Shown in pieces: positions 27,948-37,284 of a stretch of 48,506 bases of DNA (the first letter of the stretch is position 1; each line of letters begins with the position of its first letter). This stretch comes from Salaquimonas sp. (lineage in GTDB: Bacteria > Pseudomonadota > Alphaproteobacteria > Rhizobiales > Rhizobiaceae): NCBI GenBank assembly GCA_022340185.1, contig JAJDOK010000029.1, forward strand, positions 1 through 48,506, given 5' to 3'. A program made the position numbers and the translations under genes. The notes beneath the pieces were generated by a model. It saw nothing but the letters and a program-made list of their open reading frames with translations. It was not told the DNA's origin and ran no database searches.

Positions 27948-29843
27948 TCAGCGCAGAACCCTGAAGACCTGCAGGCGGTCGTCCTTCGACGAGATGCGCT
28001 CAAGCCAGTCGGGCGCCTCGCCGCGCGCGAAAAGCGCGGCCAGCGCCTGGCTGGAGGCATATTGCGGTCCGTCGAGATCGCCCGGGTCGCACCAGGCGAC
28101 ATAGTCGATGTCGCGTTCGGCGGCGATGCGCTTCGGCTTGTCGAGATCGGTCTCGAAGAAATCGGTCATGTCGAGAATGGCGCGGCCGTTGCGATGGTAG
28201 GGGCCGCCGACGACCGAATGATGGGTGAAGACGAGAATGGAGGGGCCGGAATTGATGTCGTTCATGACATAGCCCCTCGGCAGGGCGCGCAGAACGGCAT
28301 ACTGGCTCGCCTCGTTGCAGAAGAGATAGATATCCTTCTTCTTCCAGGCGGGAAGTTCGGCCTGCGGCGTTGTCCCATTGGTCTCGTGTGAAACATAGAG
28401 GTCCCTTGCCTTGCCGGGCAATACGGCTTCGCCGGCGATCATCCATACCGGGGAGAGCATGACGACAATGACGAGGGTTTGCGCGGTTCCGGCGACGATC
28501 CGCTTCTCCGCGAATCTCGCCTGCAGCCATTGCCATGTGATGCCGGCGAACAGCACGCATAGCGGGATCGAGGCAAAGACGCCGACACGCAGCGCACGGT
28601 ACTGCACGAACATCGCCGCGACCGACACCGCGTAGGTCACGAAGACGGCGATGATCGCCGGGCGCTCCTTGCCGTGACGCCAAACGACGGCGGCACCGAT
28701 CGCGACCAGTACGAAGGAATAGGCAAGACCGGAGAACCAGAGCACCGGCACCTTCTTCATCATCGCGAACAGGCCCTGGGCCTCATGGACATTGACCAGC
28801 CAGCGATCACGCAATTCCTGGCTCAAGGCGCCATAAGGGCCGGTAGCGCATTGCGGGAACAGGACATAGAGCACACCGGCAAGCAGAAGGGCGAGTATTA
28901 CGCCACCGCCTGCCCGCATCGAAAATGTCGCCACCGCATTGCGGCCGTTCATTTTCGGCGAACCGAGCGCCAGAAGGGTGAAGGCACCGGCTATTCCCAT
29001 CAACGCGCCGAAATAGACGAGCGAATTGGCGTCGCAGCGCGCGGCCAGCCATTGCGATGGCGGGAAATTGAGCACGTAAAGCGAAACGGCGGCAAGTACG
29101 AGGCCGGCTGCTGTCCTCAGCAGTCCCCTGCCCTCGGGGTCGCGCGCCAATGCCCATTCAATGCCGAGCCAGCCCAGCATCGCCACGATGAGCAGGATCG
29201 CGTCAAGTCCTACGGAGATCGACGCGGCCATGGCCGCACCCGCCAGCATGTGGCCCCACCACGTACCGCCCCTGACGATACCTAAAAGCGCAAGGCAGAA
29301 CAGCAGGATCTGTACGCCGTGATGATCGAGCCGACCGGGCTGGAATTCGGTCAGGGCGGTGAAGCACATGACGGTGAACAGCACCGCAAGCAGCGGATTG
29401 AACCGGTCGGCGAGCGCACGGCAGATAGCGGTGACGACCAGAACGGTAAGGACCAGCAGCACGGTCGGCCAGACCATGGAGGCCAGGCGTTCCGCGGTCA
29501 CCGTGTCGGTGAACAGGTTGAAAAGGTAGATCAGGCCGGCAATGGGCAGATCGACCAGGCGCGACCAGTGAATGTCGGCGCCAAACGGCGGGTCCATGCG
29601 GTGCTGGAAAAGATCGTACCAGCCTTGCCCGCCCATCCAGTTCCTGACCTCCATCAGGCGCACGAAGTCGTCGGTGTCGGGCAGTGCGCCTTCATTGAAA
29701 ATGACAGGCAATTTTCGCCAGTACCAGGCAAGCTGGAACAGCAGGGTCCACGCGACAATGCGCTGCCATGAAGCGTCGACAGAAGCAGGTGCGGCGATTT
29801 GCGAAGCCGGAGCGCCGGTGGAAAGTCCGCCAGAGCCGTTCAT
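27948..29843 (-). CDS. Polytopic GT-C-type glycosyltransferase (STT3/AglB-like fold)
   Basis: A 631-residue protein with about 12 membrane helices and a soluble periplasmic C-terminal part (about 500-631). After the first helix comes an acidic first periplasmic loop, PDTDDFVRLMEVRNWMGGQ, then a RMDPPFGADIHWSR segment, and a second conserved loop FQPGRLDHHGVQ. This is the layout of GT-C enzymes that use a polyprenyl-phosphate-linked sugar on the outer face of the membrane, and the loops resemble STT3/AglB-type oligosaccharyl transferases more than ArnT. The acceptor is unknown. It is divergent from a GT2 synthase and an SMR-type flippase subunit, and 186 bases separate them. Confidence 0.75.
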   Translation of the reverse strand: MNGSGGLSTGAPASQIAAPASVDASWQRIVAWTLLFQLAWYWRKLPVIFNEGALPDTDDFVRLMEVRNWMGGQGWYDLFQHRMDPPFGADIHWSRLVDLPIAGLIYLFNLFTDTVTAERLASMVWPTVLLVLTVLVVTAICRALADRFNPLLAVLFTVMCFTALTEFQPGRLDHHGVQILLFCLALLGIVRGGTWWGHMLAGAAMAASISVGLDAILLIVAMLGWLGIEWALARDPEGRGLLRTAAGLVLAAVSLYVLNFPPSQWLAARCDANSLVYFGALMGIAGAFTLLALGSPKMNGRNAVATFSMRAGGGVILALLLAGVLYVLFPQCATGPYGALSQELRDRWLVNVHEAQGLFAMMKKVPVLWFSGLAYSFVLVAIGAAVVWRHGKERPAIIAVFVTYAVSVAAMFVQYRALRVGVFASIPLCVLFAGITWQWLQARFAEKRIVAGTAQTLVIVVMLSPVWMIAGEAVLPGKARDLYVSHETNGTTPQAELPAWKKKDIYLFCNEASQYAVLRALPRGYVMNDINSGPSILVFTHHSVVGGPYHRNGRAILDMTDFFETDLDKPKRIAAERDIDYVAWCDPGDLDGPQYASSQALAALFARGEAPDWLERISSKDDRLQVFRVLR

Positions 29844-30029
29844 GTCATCCGCCCGTCCGTTGCCGTGAAGAAAGAGAGGCCGTCAGCGCGTCGCCTACAT
29901 GGGGCCAGCACTGGCCCGGCTTGGGGCTGGCAAAACCAAGTCCAGCGAAAGATGGTCGCGAAACATTAATTTAGTTTTTACGGCAATGGCCTAGGACAGG
30001 GCGGGATAGACGGCAAAAGGGAGAAGGTA

Positions 30030-30950
30030 ATGCTGATGGCACGCGACAAGACAATCGCGATCCTGATTCCCTGCAAGAACGAAGCGGTCACCATCGCCGA
30101 TGTGGTGAAGGGATTCCGCAAATCGGTGCCGGGTGCCACCGTCTATGTCTACGACAACAATTCGACCGACGACACGGCAGAAGTGGCACAAAAGGCGGGC
30201 GCCATCGTCGGGCGCGAACCACGCCCCGGCAAGGGCAATGTGGTGCGGCGCATGTTCTCCGAGGTCGAAGCCGACATCTATGTGCTGGTCGACGGCGACG
30301 ACACCTATGACGCCAGTCAGGCGCAGGTTCTGATCAACAAGCTCGTGGAGGAAGGCGACGACATGGTGGTCGGCGCACGACTCGGCGCGCAGGACAAGCA
30401 CCAGCGCAAGGGGCATGCCTTCGGCAACCGCATGTTCAACGTGCTCTATTCCCGGCTGTTCGGCCAGGACTTCTCCGACATCTTCTCCGGCTACCGGGTG
30501 TTCTCGCGACGCTTTGTCAAAAGTTTCCCTGCGGTGTCGGCCGGTTTCGAGATCGAGACGGAACTGTCGGTGCACGCCTCGCAACTTCGCCTGCCGGTGG
30601 CCGAACTGGCACTTCCCTATCGCGACCGGCCGGACGGCTCGGAAAGCAAATTGTCCACCTTCCGCGACGGCGCACGTATCCTGAAGACGATCATCGTGCT
30701 GCTGAAGGAGTACAAGCCATTCTATTTCTTCGGCGCGATCGGTCTGGCCGGCATGCTATTGGCGGTACTGCTCGCCATTCCGGTCTTCATCGAATATGCC
30801 GAAACCGGGCTGGTCAGCCGGTTTCCGACGGCCATCCTGTGCACCGGCATCATGATCGTGTCGATGCTGACGGTCACCGCCGGCGTGGTGCTCGATTCGA
30901 TCCGGCGTATGCGCGCCGAGATCAAGCGCATGTTCTACAACATCACCTGA
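30030..30950 (+). CDS. GT2 polyprenyl-phosphate sugar synthase
   Basis: A 306-residue cytoplasmic-face glycosyltransferase that probably moves a sugar from a nucleotide donor to undecaprenyl or dodecaprenyl phosphate. The GT-A core (about 8-215) has IAILIPCKNEA, VYDNNSTDDT and the metal-binding VDGDDTYD (about 91-98). The tail carries two membrane helices (about 230-255 and 265-290), as in GtrB, ArnC and rhizobial RgtE. Among these, RgtE (dodecaprenyl-phosphate galacturonic acid synthase) is the closest functional analogue known in the group, but the sugar cannot be read from sequence. AAGGGAG lies six bases before the ATG. The SMR-like gene follows after 11 bases. Confidence 0.88.
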   Translation: MLMARDKTIAILIPCKNEAVTIADVVKGFRKSVPGATVYVYDNNSTDDTAEVAQKAGAIVGREPRPGKGNVVRRMFSEVEADIYVLVDGDDTYDASQAQVLINKLVEEGDDMVVGARLGAQDKHQRKGHAFGNRMFNVLYSRLFGQDFSDIFSGYRVFSRRFVKSFPAVSAGFEIETELSVHASQLRLPVAELALPYRDRPDGSESKLSTFRDGARILKTIIVLLKEYKPFYFFGAIGLAGMLLAVLLAIPVFIEYAETGLVSRFPTAILCTGIMIVSMLTVTAGVVLDSIRRMRAEIKRMFYNIT

Positions 30951-30961
30951 GGGGCGAAGCG

Positions 30962-31312
30962 ATGCGGATCGATCTCGCCTTGCTGATCATCGTCCCGGTG
31001 ATGATTGCCTCGGGTCAGTTCCTGTTCAAGATGGCGAGCAAGAGCCTGACCGGCCAGATAGGACGCGACCTGTTCTCGCTGGCCTTCAATCCGTATTTCA
31101 TCGGCGCGATCGCGCTTTATGGCCTCGCATCGTTCCTGTGGGTGATCGCGGTTTCCAAGACCGATATCTCCAGGGCCTATCCGTTCATGGCGTCCGGCTT
31201 CGTCATCGTGCCAATCATCGGCTATTTCCTGCTGAACGAAACGCTCAACCCGACATTCTTCCTTGGCACGGCGCTTATTGTTGGCGGAATCCTGGTAATC
31301 AGCCTGTCCTGA
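30962..31312 (+). CDS. ArnE-like SMR/EamA flippase subunit
   Basis: A 116-residue protein with four membrane helices. It lacks the membrane Glu14 of drug-exporting EmrE; the position reads IASGQFLFKMASK. AYPFMASGFVIVPIIGY closely follows the pattern of ArnE (AYPMLSLNFV in E. coli, from memory). ArnE/ArnF flip undecaprenyl-phosphate-linked aminoarabinose, so this small protein probably moves the lipid-linked sugar made by the upstream GT2 protein across the inner membrane. No ArnF-like partner is adjacent, so it may act as a homodimer. It starts 11 bases after the GT2 stop. Confidence 0.82.
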   Translation: MRIDLALLIIVPVMIASGQFLFKMASKSLTGQIGRDLFSLAFNPYFIGAIALYGLASFLWVIAVSKTDISRAYPFMASGFVIVPIIGYFLLNETLNPTFFLGTALIVGGILVISLS

Positions 31313-31419
31313 CGGGTGCAATCCGCATCCGGCCGGCCTTCGAGGCGGGATATCCCCAAAAGACGATTTGACTGGCCGGCGGTGAAGACGACAATGTTTC
31401 GCCATTCAAGCGAGTCGTC

Positions 31420-33204
31420 ATGTCTATCATCCGCCTGCCCGAAACCGTCATCAACCGTATCGCCGCCGGCGAGGTCGTCGAGCGGCCTGCCAGCGTCGTC
31501 AAGGAATTGATGGAAAACGCCATCGATGCCGGCGCGACCCGCATCGAGGTGGCGACGGCGAATGGCGGCAAGACGCTGATCCGGGTGCGCGACGACGGCG
31601 CCGGCATGGGGCGCGGGGATTTGGCGCTCGCCGTCGAGCGTCATTGCACGTCGAAACTGGCCGATGATCTGCTCAACATCCGCACGCTTGGCTTTCGCGG
31701 CGAGGCGCTGCCGTCGATCGGTGCGGTGTCGCGGTTGACAATTACCAGCAGGATGCGTGGCGCCGACAGCGCCTGGTCGGTTGCGGTCAAGGGCGGCAGG
31801 ACGGGTGAGCCGAAACCTGCCGCGCTGACACGGGGTACACAGGTCGAGGTGCGTGATCTGTTCTCGAACACGCCGGCGAGGCTTAAATTCCTGCGCTCCG
31901 ACCAGGCCGAGACCAACGCGATCAGCGATGTGTTCAAGCGCATGGCGCTTGCCTTTCCCTCGGTCCGTTTCTCGATCTCGGGCAGCGACCGCGGGTCGCT
32001 CGACTATGCGCCGACAACGCGCGAGGAGCGCCTTGCCGACGTGCTCGGGCGAGAATTCGCCGAAAACGCGCTCGTGATCGATGCCGAGCGCGAGGGCGTG
32101 CGGCTGACCGGTCTGGCCAGCCTGCCAACCTATCATCGTGGCAATGCGCAATTGCAGTTCTTCTTCGTCAACGGACGGCCGGTGCGCGACAGGCAATTGC
32201 TCGGCGCGGTGCGCGGGGCCTATGCCGACACAATGGCGCGCGACCGTCATGCGGTGCTGGCGCTGTTCATCGAGCTCCCCCCGCATCAGGTCGACGTAAA
32301 TGTCCATCCTGCCAAGGCAGATGTGCGGTTCCGCGATCCGGGCCTGGTGCGCGGTCTCGTCGTCGGCGCGATCCGCGAGGCGATCTCGCGCGAAGGCCTG
32401 CGAGGATCCGGAGAACGGGCGCGCTCGACGCTCGAGGCATTCCGGGCGGGACGAAATGTCAGCGCGGCTACGGCCAGCCATGACTGGCGGCAATCGCCCT
32501 ACATGCCGCTGGAACCGAATGCTACCACGTACGGATTCAGCGAAGAAATGCTTGCCGGTTTCGATGCGCCGTCAGCCGACGCCGCGCTCGTGCCCGAGAC
32601 GCATGTAGCGGCGACGCAGTATCCGCTCGGCGCAGCGCGGGCGCAGATCCACGAGAACTACATCATCGCGCAGACGGAAAACGGTCTCGTAATCGTCGAC
32701 CAGCACGCCGCGCATGAGCGCCTGGTCTACGAAGCGCTGAAGAAAGGCATGGAAAAGGGCGTGGCGAGCCAGATCCTGCTCATTCCCGAGATCGTGGAAA
32801 TGACGCAGGAAGAAGCTGGCCGTCTAGTGGAGCACAAGGAGGAGTTCGCTTCCCTCGGCCTCGTCTTCGAAAGTTTCGGACCGGGCGCGGTCATGGTGCG
32901 CGAGACGCCGGCCATGCTCGGCGAGGTCGACACACAGGCATTGATGCGCGACCTTGCCGACGAAATCGGCGAGTGGGCCGATGAAGAGTTCGGCGCGGGC
33001 GGCATGAAGGCGCGACTCGATGCCGTCGCCTCGACCATGGCCTGCCACGGCTCGGTGCGTTCGGGCCGCCTGCTGAAGGCCGAAGAGATGAACGCACTTT
33101 TAAGGGAGATGGAGCGAACGCCCAATTCAGGCCAGTGCAATCATGGCAGGCCGACCTTCATAGAACTGCAACTGAAGGATATCGAGCGGCTGTTCGGCCG
33201 CTGA
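31420..33204 (+). CDS. mutL: DNA mismatch repair protein MutL (endonuclease type)
   Basis: A 594-residue mismatch-repair mediator. The GHKL ATPase domain (about 1-330) has [23 protein letters not shown] and [15 protein letters not shown]. The C-terminal domain carries [12 protein letters not shown] at residues 427-438, an exact DQHA(X)2E(X)4E endonuclease motif, plus ACHGSVRSG and CNHGRPT, which complete the metal site. So this MutL should nick DNA itself, as expected in bacteria without MutH. A 50-residue variable linker joins the halves. It is a separate unit after the GT2/SMR pair, 107 bases away. Confidence 0.97.
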   Translation: MSIIRLPETVINRIAAGEVVERPASVVKELMENAIDAGATRIEVATANGGKTLIRVRDDGAGMGRGDLALAVERHCTSKLADDLLNIRTLGFRGEALPSIGAVSRLTITSRMRGADSAWSVAVKGGRTGEPKPAALTRGTQVEVRDLFSNTPARLKFLRSDQAETNAISDVFKRMALAFPSVRFSISGSDRGSLDYAPTTREERLADVLGREFAENALVIDAEREGVRLTGLASLPTYHRGNAQLQFFFVNGRPVRDRQLLGAVRGAYADTMARDRHAVLALFIELPPHQVDVNVHPAKADVRFRDPGLVRGLVVGAIREAISREGLRGSGERARSTLEAFRAGRNVSAATASHDWRQSPYMPLEPNATTYGFSEEMLAGFDAPSADAALVPETHVAATQYPLGAARAQIHENYIIAQTENGLVIVDQHAAHERLVYEALKKGMEKGVASQILLIPEIVEMTQEEAGRLVEHKEEFASLGLVFESFGPGAVMVRETPAMLGEVDTQALMRDLADEIGEWADEEFGAGGMKARLDAVASTMACHGSVRSGRLLKAEEMNALLREMERTPNSGQCNHGRPTFIELQLKDIERLFGR

Positions 33205-33231
33205 TCGGCCTGCGTTGCGACAGGAGTGGGC

Positions 33232-33259
33232 TTGACCTTTGGCACCGGGAAATCATAGT
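33232..33259 (+). promoter_or_regulatory. Possible promoter of the DUF2093 gene
   Basis: TTGACC (33232-33237) and CATAGT (33254-33259) are 16 bases apart, about 70 bases before the start codon. The -10 is weak. Confidence 0.4.
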
Positions 33260-33330
33260 CGATTGGAACAATTGCACCTGCAAGAGGGCGTCGGCAGCGG
33301 CAAAGCAATGATACCCAGGAAGGTCATGGC

Positions 33331-33543
33331 ATGATGAACCGGTTCGAAGGCCCCGGCTCGGGCGAAGCGAAAATCCGATATCTCGACGCTGATTTCCAGG
33401 TGCTGTCGCCTGGCGCATTCGTGCGATGCGCGGTGACCGGCACACCAATCCCCATCGACGAACTGAAATACTGGAGCGTGGCGCGCCAGGAAGCCTATGT
33501 CGACGCCGCGGCGTCGCTGAAGCGCGAGCTGGAGTGCCGTTAG
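33331..33543 (+). CDS. DUF2093 small protein
   Basis: A 70-residue protein matching DUF2093, a small family restricted to alphaproteobacteria. Its AKIRYLDADFQVLSPGAFVR and CAVTGTPIPIDELKYWSV are the conserved core, with one Cys and a Trp at fixed places. The function is unknown. It sits between mutL and lpxK, which seems a stable neighbourhood in Rhizobiales. It converges with lpxK, with only 2 bases between the two stops. Confidence 0.9.
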   Translation: MMNRFEGPGSGEAKIRYLDADFQVLSPGAFVRCAVTGTPIPIDELKYWSVARQEAYVDAAASLKRELECR

Positions 33544-33545
33544 CG

Positions 33546-34586
33546 CTATGCAGCCTGTCGCTTCAGGCTGCGTGCCTCCGCCTTTTCCCTAGTGGCGTCG
33601 ATCAGCAGTGTCGCCGTACGCGGATCGTCGAATTCGAGTCTGATATCGAATACCTGCGCGCGTTCGGCGAGTTCCTCGGCCAGATGTCCCGCATGGCGCA
33701 GCCGCGCCATGTCCTTCGAGGTCGTTACCAGTTCAAGTTTCTTCTCGGCGGCCTCGGCCAGCAAGTCCCTGATCTCCTCGTCGCCGAAAACGTGGTGATC
33801 GACAAAACTCTGGCGCGAAACCAGATCGGCGCCTGCTTCCTCGAGCGACAAAAAGAACTTCACCGGATCGCCAATACCGGCGAACGCCAGGCAGCGCCTG
33901 CCCTTCCAGACGGTCTTGCGTACCGGTACGGTGCGCGCGATGTAGACCGGCTTGCCGCGCCGCGCCGTCTCGCGAACGGCCTGGTCGCCGGCCGGCCCGT
34001 CTCCGACAATGACGACCGCGTCGGCACGAGCCATCTGCACCGAAAGCGGCGCGCGCAACGGCCCGGAAGGCAGCGTAAGGCCATTGCCGATACCGCGCCT
34101 GGCGTCAACAACGACAAGGTTGAAATCCTTGGCGAGCTTCGGGTTCTGAAAGCCGTCATCGAGGATGATGAAATCGCAACCCATGGCGATCAGTCGGGCC
34201 GCGCCCGCAGGCCGGTCGGCGGAGATCACGGTCGGAGCGACCTTCGCCAGCAATAGCGGCTCGTCGCCGACCTCCGTTGCGCGATGACTGGCAGGATCGA
34301 CCTGAAGAGGGCCCGAAAGGCTGCCGCCATGGCCGCGCGACAGGAAACCCGGTTTCAATCCGGCCTTCAGCGCGGCCTGACAGATGGCAATCGCCGTCGG
34401 CGTCTTGCCGGCGCCGCCAGTCACGAAATTGCCGACGCACAGGACCGGCACCGAGACCGAAGCGGATGGCGCAAGCTCCATGCGCCAGCCGCTGACAAAT
34501 CCCCACAATGCGGACAGCGGCATGAGCGCCAATGCCGCCATGCCGGGCTTACGCCACCAGAATGCAGGCGCTTCCTCAACTCGCAT
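33546..34586 (-). CDS. lpxK: Tetraacyldisaccharide 4'-kinase
   Basis: An inner-membrane-associated kinase that phosphorylates the 4' position of the lipid A disaccharide to give lipid IVA. The 346 residues include an N-terminal hydrophobic segment (about 15-35) and the P-loop-like GNFVTGGAGKTP (about 53-64), then SRGHGG, GDEPLLLA and the ILDDGFQNPKL motif that binds nucleotide. It is the last gene of the envelope operon, 98 bases after waaA. Rhizobial lipid A often loses this 4' phosphate later, but the kinase is retained. Confidence 0.95.
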   Translation of the reverse strand: MRVEEAPAFWWRKPGMAALALMPLSALWGFVSGWRMELAPSASVSVPVLCVGNFVTGGAGKTPTAIAICQAALKAGLKPGFLSRGHGGSLSGPLQVDPASHRATEVGDEPLLLAKVAPTVISADRPAGAARLIAMGCDFIILDDGFQNPKLAKDFNLVVVDARRGIGNGLTLPSGPLRAPLSVQMARADAVVIVGDGPAGDQAVRETARRGKPVYIARTVPVRKTVWKGRRCLAFAGIGDPVKFFLSLEEAGADLVSRQSFVDHHVFGDEEIRDLLAEAAEKKLELVTTSKDMARLRHAGHLAEELAERAQVFDIRLEFDDPRTATLLIDATREKAEARSLKRQAA

Positions 34587-34684
34587 GCGTGTACCCTGAC
34601 CGGACTGCGCTTATAGCCGCATCAATCGGCGCACGGGAATCCTCCCGCCGCCGGGGCGCCCGGGCAGCCCCGGTGGCGATCACC

Positions 34685-35992
34685 TCAGATTTCCTCAAGA
34701 TCCCGCTTGATCGTCAGCGGGAAAACGTAGGAGTCGAGAGCGTTGACCGTCTTGTCGAGCGCACCGCGCATATCTTCGATGGTCTGGCGGGCGGCGACAA
34801 TCATCTTCTGGCACTCGGCACGGTTCCTCAACAGGAATTCGACATTGGCCGCCAGCATCTCCTCGTCGCGCACGAGGCGGGCGCCGCCGGCTGCCAGCAG
34901 ATTGGAATAGGTATCGCGGAAATTGTGAACATTGCGGCCCGAAAGAATTGCCACGCCCATCATCGCCGGTTCGAGCGGATTCTGGCCGCCAGAAGCGGCC
35001 AGGCTGCGACCGACAAAGGCGACATTGGCCAGCCGCAGATACAGCCCCATTTCGCCAATTGTGTCGCCGAGATAGACGGCGCGATCATCCGTCAGTTCCT
35101 CGTCGGCGCTGCGCCGCGCTGTCTCGAGACCCGCTTCGCGCAACAATGCGGCGATCTCGTCGCCGCGCTCGGGGTGGCGGGGAACCAGAATGGTCAGCAG
35201 ATCGGGAATGCGCGCGGCGACCGTCTTGTGAACGTTGATGACGGCAGCCTCTTCACCGGGATGGGTGGAAGCAGCGATCCAGGTCGGCCGCGCGGCGATC
35301 ACCCTTACAAGCCGCTGCAATTCGTCCTCGTCGCATGGCAGGCCAGGCGCCTCCACCTTGAGATTGCCGGAAACCGTCACCGGGCGAGCACCCATCTGGC
35401 GGAAGCGCTCGGCATCCAGTTCCGATTGGGCAATGACATGGGATATCTTGTCGAACAGCGCCTCGGCGAGCTTCGGGGCGGCCGACCAGCGCTGGTAGGA
35501 ACGGTCCGACATGCGGGCGTTGACCAGCACCTGGGGCACGCGGCGCGAGGCGAGTTCCAGGATGGTCATCGGCCAGATCTCGCTTTCGGCGAAGACCGCG
35601 AGATCGGGACGCCAATGGTCGAGGAAGCGGCGCACAGCACGCTCCATGTCGAGCGGCACATATTGATGGAAGGTCGATTCCGGCAGCCGGTTGCGCACGA
35701 CCTCGGCGGAAGTCACAGTGCCGGTCGTCATGATCGTGTTGATGCCCATGGCGTCGATGCGCTCGATCAGCGGGATGATCGCCATCGATTCGCCGACGCT
35801 GGCCGCATGCAGCCAGACGATCGGCCCCGACGGGCGGTCGGCGCTGGGATAGCCGTAGCGCTCATAGCGCCGCTCGCGATCTTCTTTTCCGCGCCGGGCG
35901 CGAAAGGCGAGGAACGGGCCCATGAAAGGGTAGCTGGCCGAACCGACCAGCCGATAGGTGCCGAGCGCGAGACGGGCCCACAACTCGCTCAT
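34685..35992 (-). CDS. waaA: 3-deoxy-D-manno-octulosonic acid transferase
   Basis: A 435-residue membrane-anchored GT30 enzyme that adds Kdo to lipid IVA. The N-terminus has the short anchor, then RRGKEDRERRYERYGYP and the catalytic IVWLHAASVGES with the acidic base. Later conserved pieces are ESEIWPMTILELA, NARMSDRSYQRW and GRSLAASGGQNPLEPA in the CMP-Kdo-binding domain. It lies between the acyltransferase and lpxK in order of Kdo-lipid A assembly. Confidence 0.95.
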   Translation of the reverse strand: MSELWARLALGTYRLVGSASYPFMGPFLAFRARRGKEDRERRYERYGYPSADRPSGPIVWLHAASVGESMAIIPLIERIDAMGINTIMTTGTVTSAEVVRNRLPESTFHQYVPLDMERAVRRFLDHWRPDLAVFAESEIWPMTILELASRRVPQVLVNARMSDRSYQRWSAAPKLAEALFDKISHVIAQSELDAERFRQMGARPVTVSGNLKVEAPGLPCDEDELQRLVRVIAARPTWIAASTHPGEEAAVINVHKTVAARIPDLLTILVPRHPERGDEIAALLREAGLETARRSADEELTDDRAVYLGDTIGEMGLYLRLANVAFVGRSLAASGGQNPLEPAMMGVAILSGRNVHNFRDTYSNLLAAGGARLVRDEEMLAANVEFLLRNRAECQKMIVAARQTIEDMRGALDKTVNALDSYVFPLTIKRDLEEI

Positions 35993-36135
35993 CGAATTCT
36001 ACCACGCATGACTAATCGGTCTTTTCCGGCATTTGCGCCCTTCGGGCAAGGCAAGGATATTCCTCCTCCCACCATCGCCGTTTCTTGTCCGTCATGATCC
36101 GGAATCCGTGAACGCGACGGACCATAGGCGATGAA

Positions 36136-36960
36136 TCATTCCGGCCGGCCTGTCAATTCGTAAGCCCGCTCGGTAATCCGTTTAAGCTCCGTTTGCAGCC
36201 TTTTTCGGGCATCCTCAAGTGCGGCGTCGCCGGCGTCCGGCGCGACGCTGACCGGTTCGCCCACCACCATGGCACCGCGACCGAACGGCAGGGAGAAGGT
36301 GGTGCGGTCCCAGGCGCGCTTGACGACCCGGCGCCGGCTGGTGGCGATGGCCATGGGAACGATCGGCCTGCCCGAGCGTTTGGCGAGCGCAATGATGCCG
36401 GGACCGACAACACGCGCCGCCCCCTTGGGGATGTCGGCCGTCTGCAGGACATTCTCGCCACGTTCGAGCGCCTGAAGCATTTCGATGAAACCCTTCATGC
36501 CGCCTTTCTGGATCGATCTAGAACGGTCGCGTCCGCCGGAAGCGCGGATCGGTCTGGCACCGAGCGCTTTGGCGATGCGCGCGGTAATCTCACCATCCAG
36601 ACTGCGCGAAATCATGACGGAAGCCTTCAGGCCGAAGGGGATCGCCGGAAGCATGATGTGCTGGCCGTGCCAAACGGCGGCGATGACCGGCGTGATCGGC
36701 AGGACACGCTCCATCGCATCGGCGGGTTCAAGCACCCAGCGATTGGTCCAGTAGACGAACTTCAGATAGCCGATGGCCAGATAGGCGAGGATCGTCGCGA
36801 CCGCCGCATTGTCTGACAGCAATCGTCCGGGACGCCGCAGCCATTGCGGCGTGCGCCGGCGCGGCACCTGCTTGACGCCACTCATTTCAAGGCCATCCGG
36901 TTTGCCATCATGGCAACGGGCTGGCGATTCCAGACCCCGTGCATCAGGCGTGTCCGTCAT
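36136..36960 (-). CDS. DUF374-type lysophospholipid acyltransferase-like protein
   Basis: A 274-residue membrane protein with one N-terminal helix (about 50-72) and the DUF374/LPLAT core. VIAAVWHGQHIMLP contains the conserved WHGxH motif replacing the classical HX4D. LGARPIRASGGRDRSRSIQKGG and the final GRPIVPMAIATSRRRVVK follow. Its location in a lipid A operon suggests it acylates lipid A or a related lipid, but the substrate is unproven. The ATG at 36960 lies 17 bases inside the DUF4170 gene, so translation may be coupled. A shorter start at 36885 (MSGVKQVPRRR) exists but has no Shine-Dalgarno. Confidence 0.83.
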   Translation of the reverse strand: MTDTPDARGLESPARCHDGKPDGLEMSGVKQVPRRRTPQWLRRPGRLLSDNAAVATILAYLAIGYLKFVYWTNRWVLEPADAMERVLPITPVIAAVWHGQHIMLPAIPFGLKASVMISRSLDGEITARIAKALGARPIRASGGRDRSRSIQKGGMKGFIEMLQALERGENVLQTADIPKGAARVVGPGIIALAKRSGRPIVPMAIATSRRRVVKRAWDRTTFSLPFGRGAMVVGEPVSVAPDAGDAALEDARKRLQTELKRITERAYELTGRPE

Positions 36961-37204
36961 CCCCGGGGTCGAGCAATTTGTGCATGTGGACGATGAAATA
37001 GCGCATATGCGCGTTGTCCACCGTCTGCTGCGCCTTGGCGCGCCATGCCTTCAGGGCCGAGGCATAGTTTGGGAAGATGCCGACAATGTCGAGATGGTCG
37101 AGGTCGCGGAAACGCACCTGCGAAGGTTCTTCCAGTTCGCCGCCGAAAACGAGGTGCAGGAGTTGGGGTTGTCCGGAAGTGTCGCCGGGTTCCTTCTCGG
37201 CCAT
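36944..37204 (-). CDS. DUF4170 small protein
   Basis: An 86-residue protein of the DUF4170 family. LHLVFGGELEEPSQVRFRDL and DIVGIFPNYASALKAWRAKAQQTVD are the core, and the tail has MRYFIVHMHKLLDP. Members occur next to lipid A genes in alphaproteobacteria. No function is known. GAGGGA lies upstream of the ATG. Its 3' end overlaps the acyltransferase start. Confidence 0.85.
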   Translation of the reverse strand: MAEKEPGDTSGQPQLLHLVFGGELEEPSQVRFRDLDHLDIVGIFPNYASALKAWRAKAQQTVDNAHMRYFIVHMHKLLDPGDDGHA

Positions 37205-37284
37205 GCCTGAAATCCCTCTTGGTCCAACAAGGTTGCGCGGCTTGCTACCTATGCAGGTACAACCGCGGTCAGGTTCGCGATGTC

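Noticed and set aside
33185..33202. AGCGGC...GCCGCT stem at the mutL end, considered as a terminator
   Set aside because: It lies inside the last codons and has no T-tract.
34532..36097. A 521-residue plus-strand frame
   Set aside because: Antisense to lpxK and waaA.
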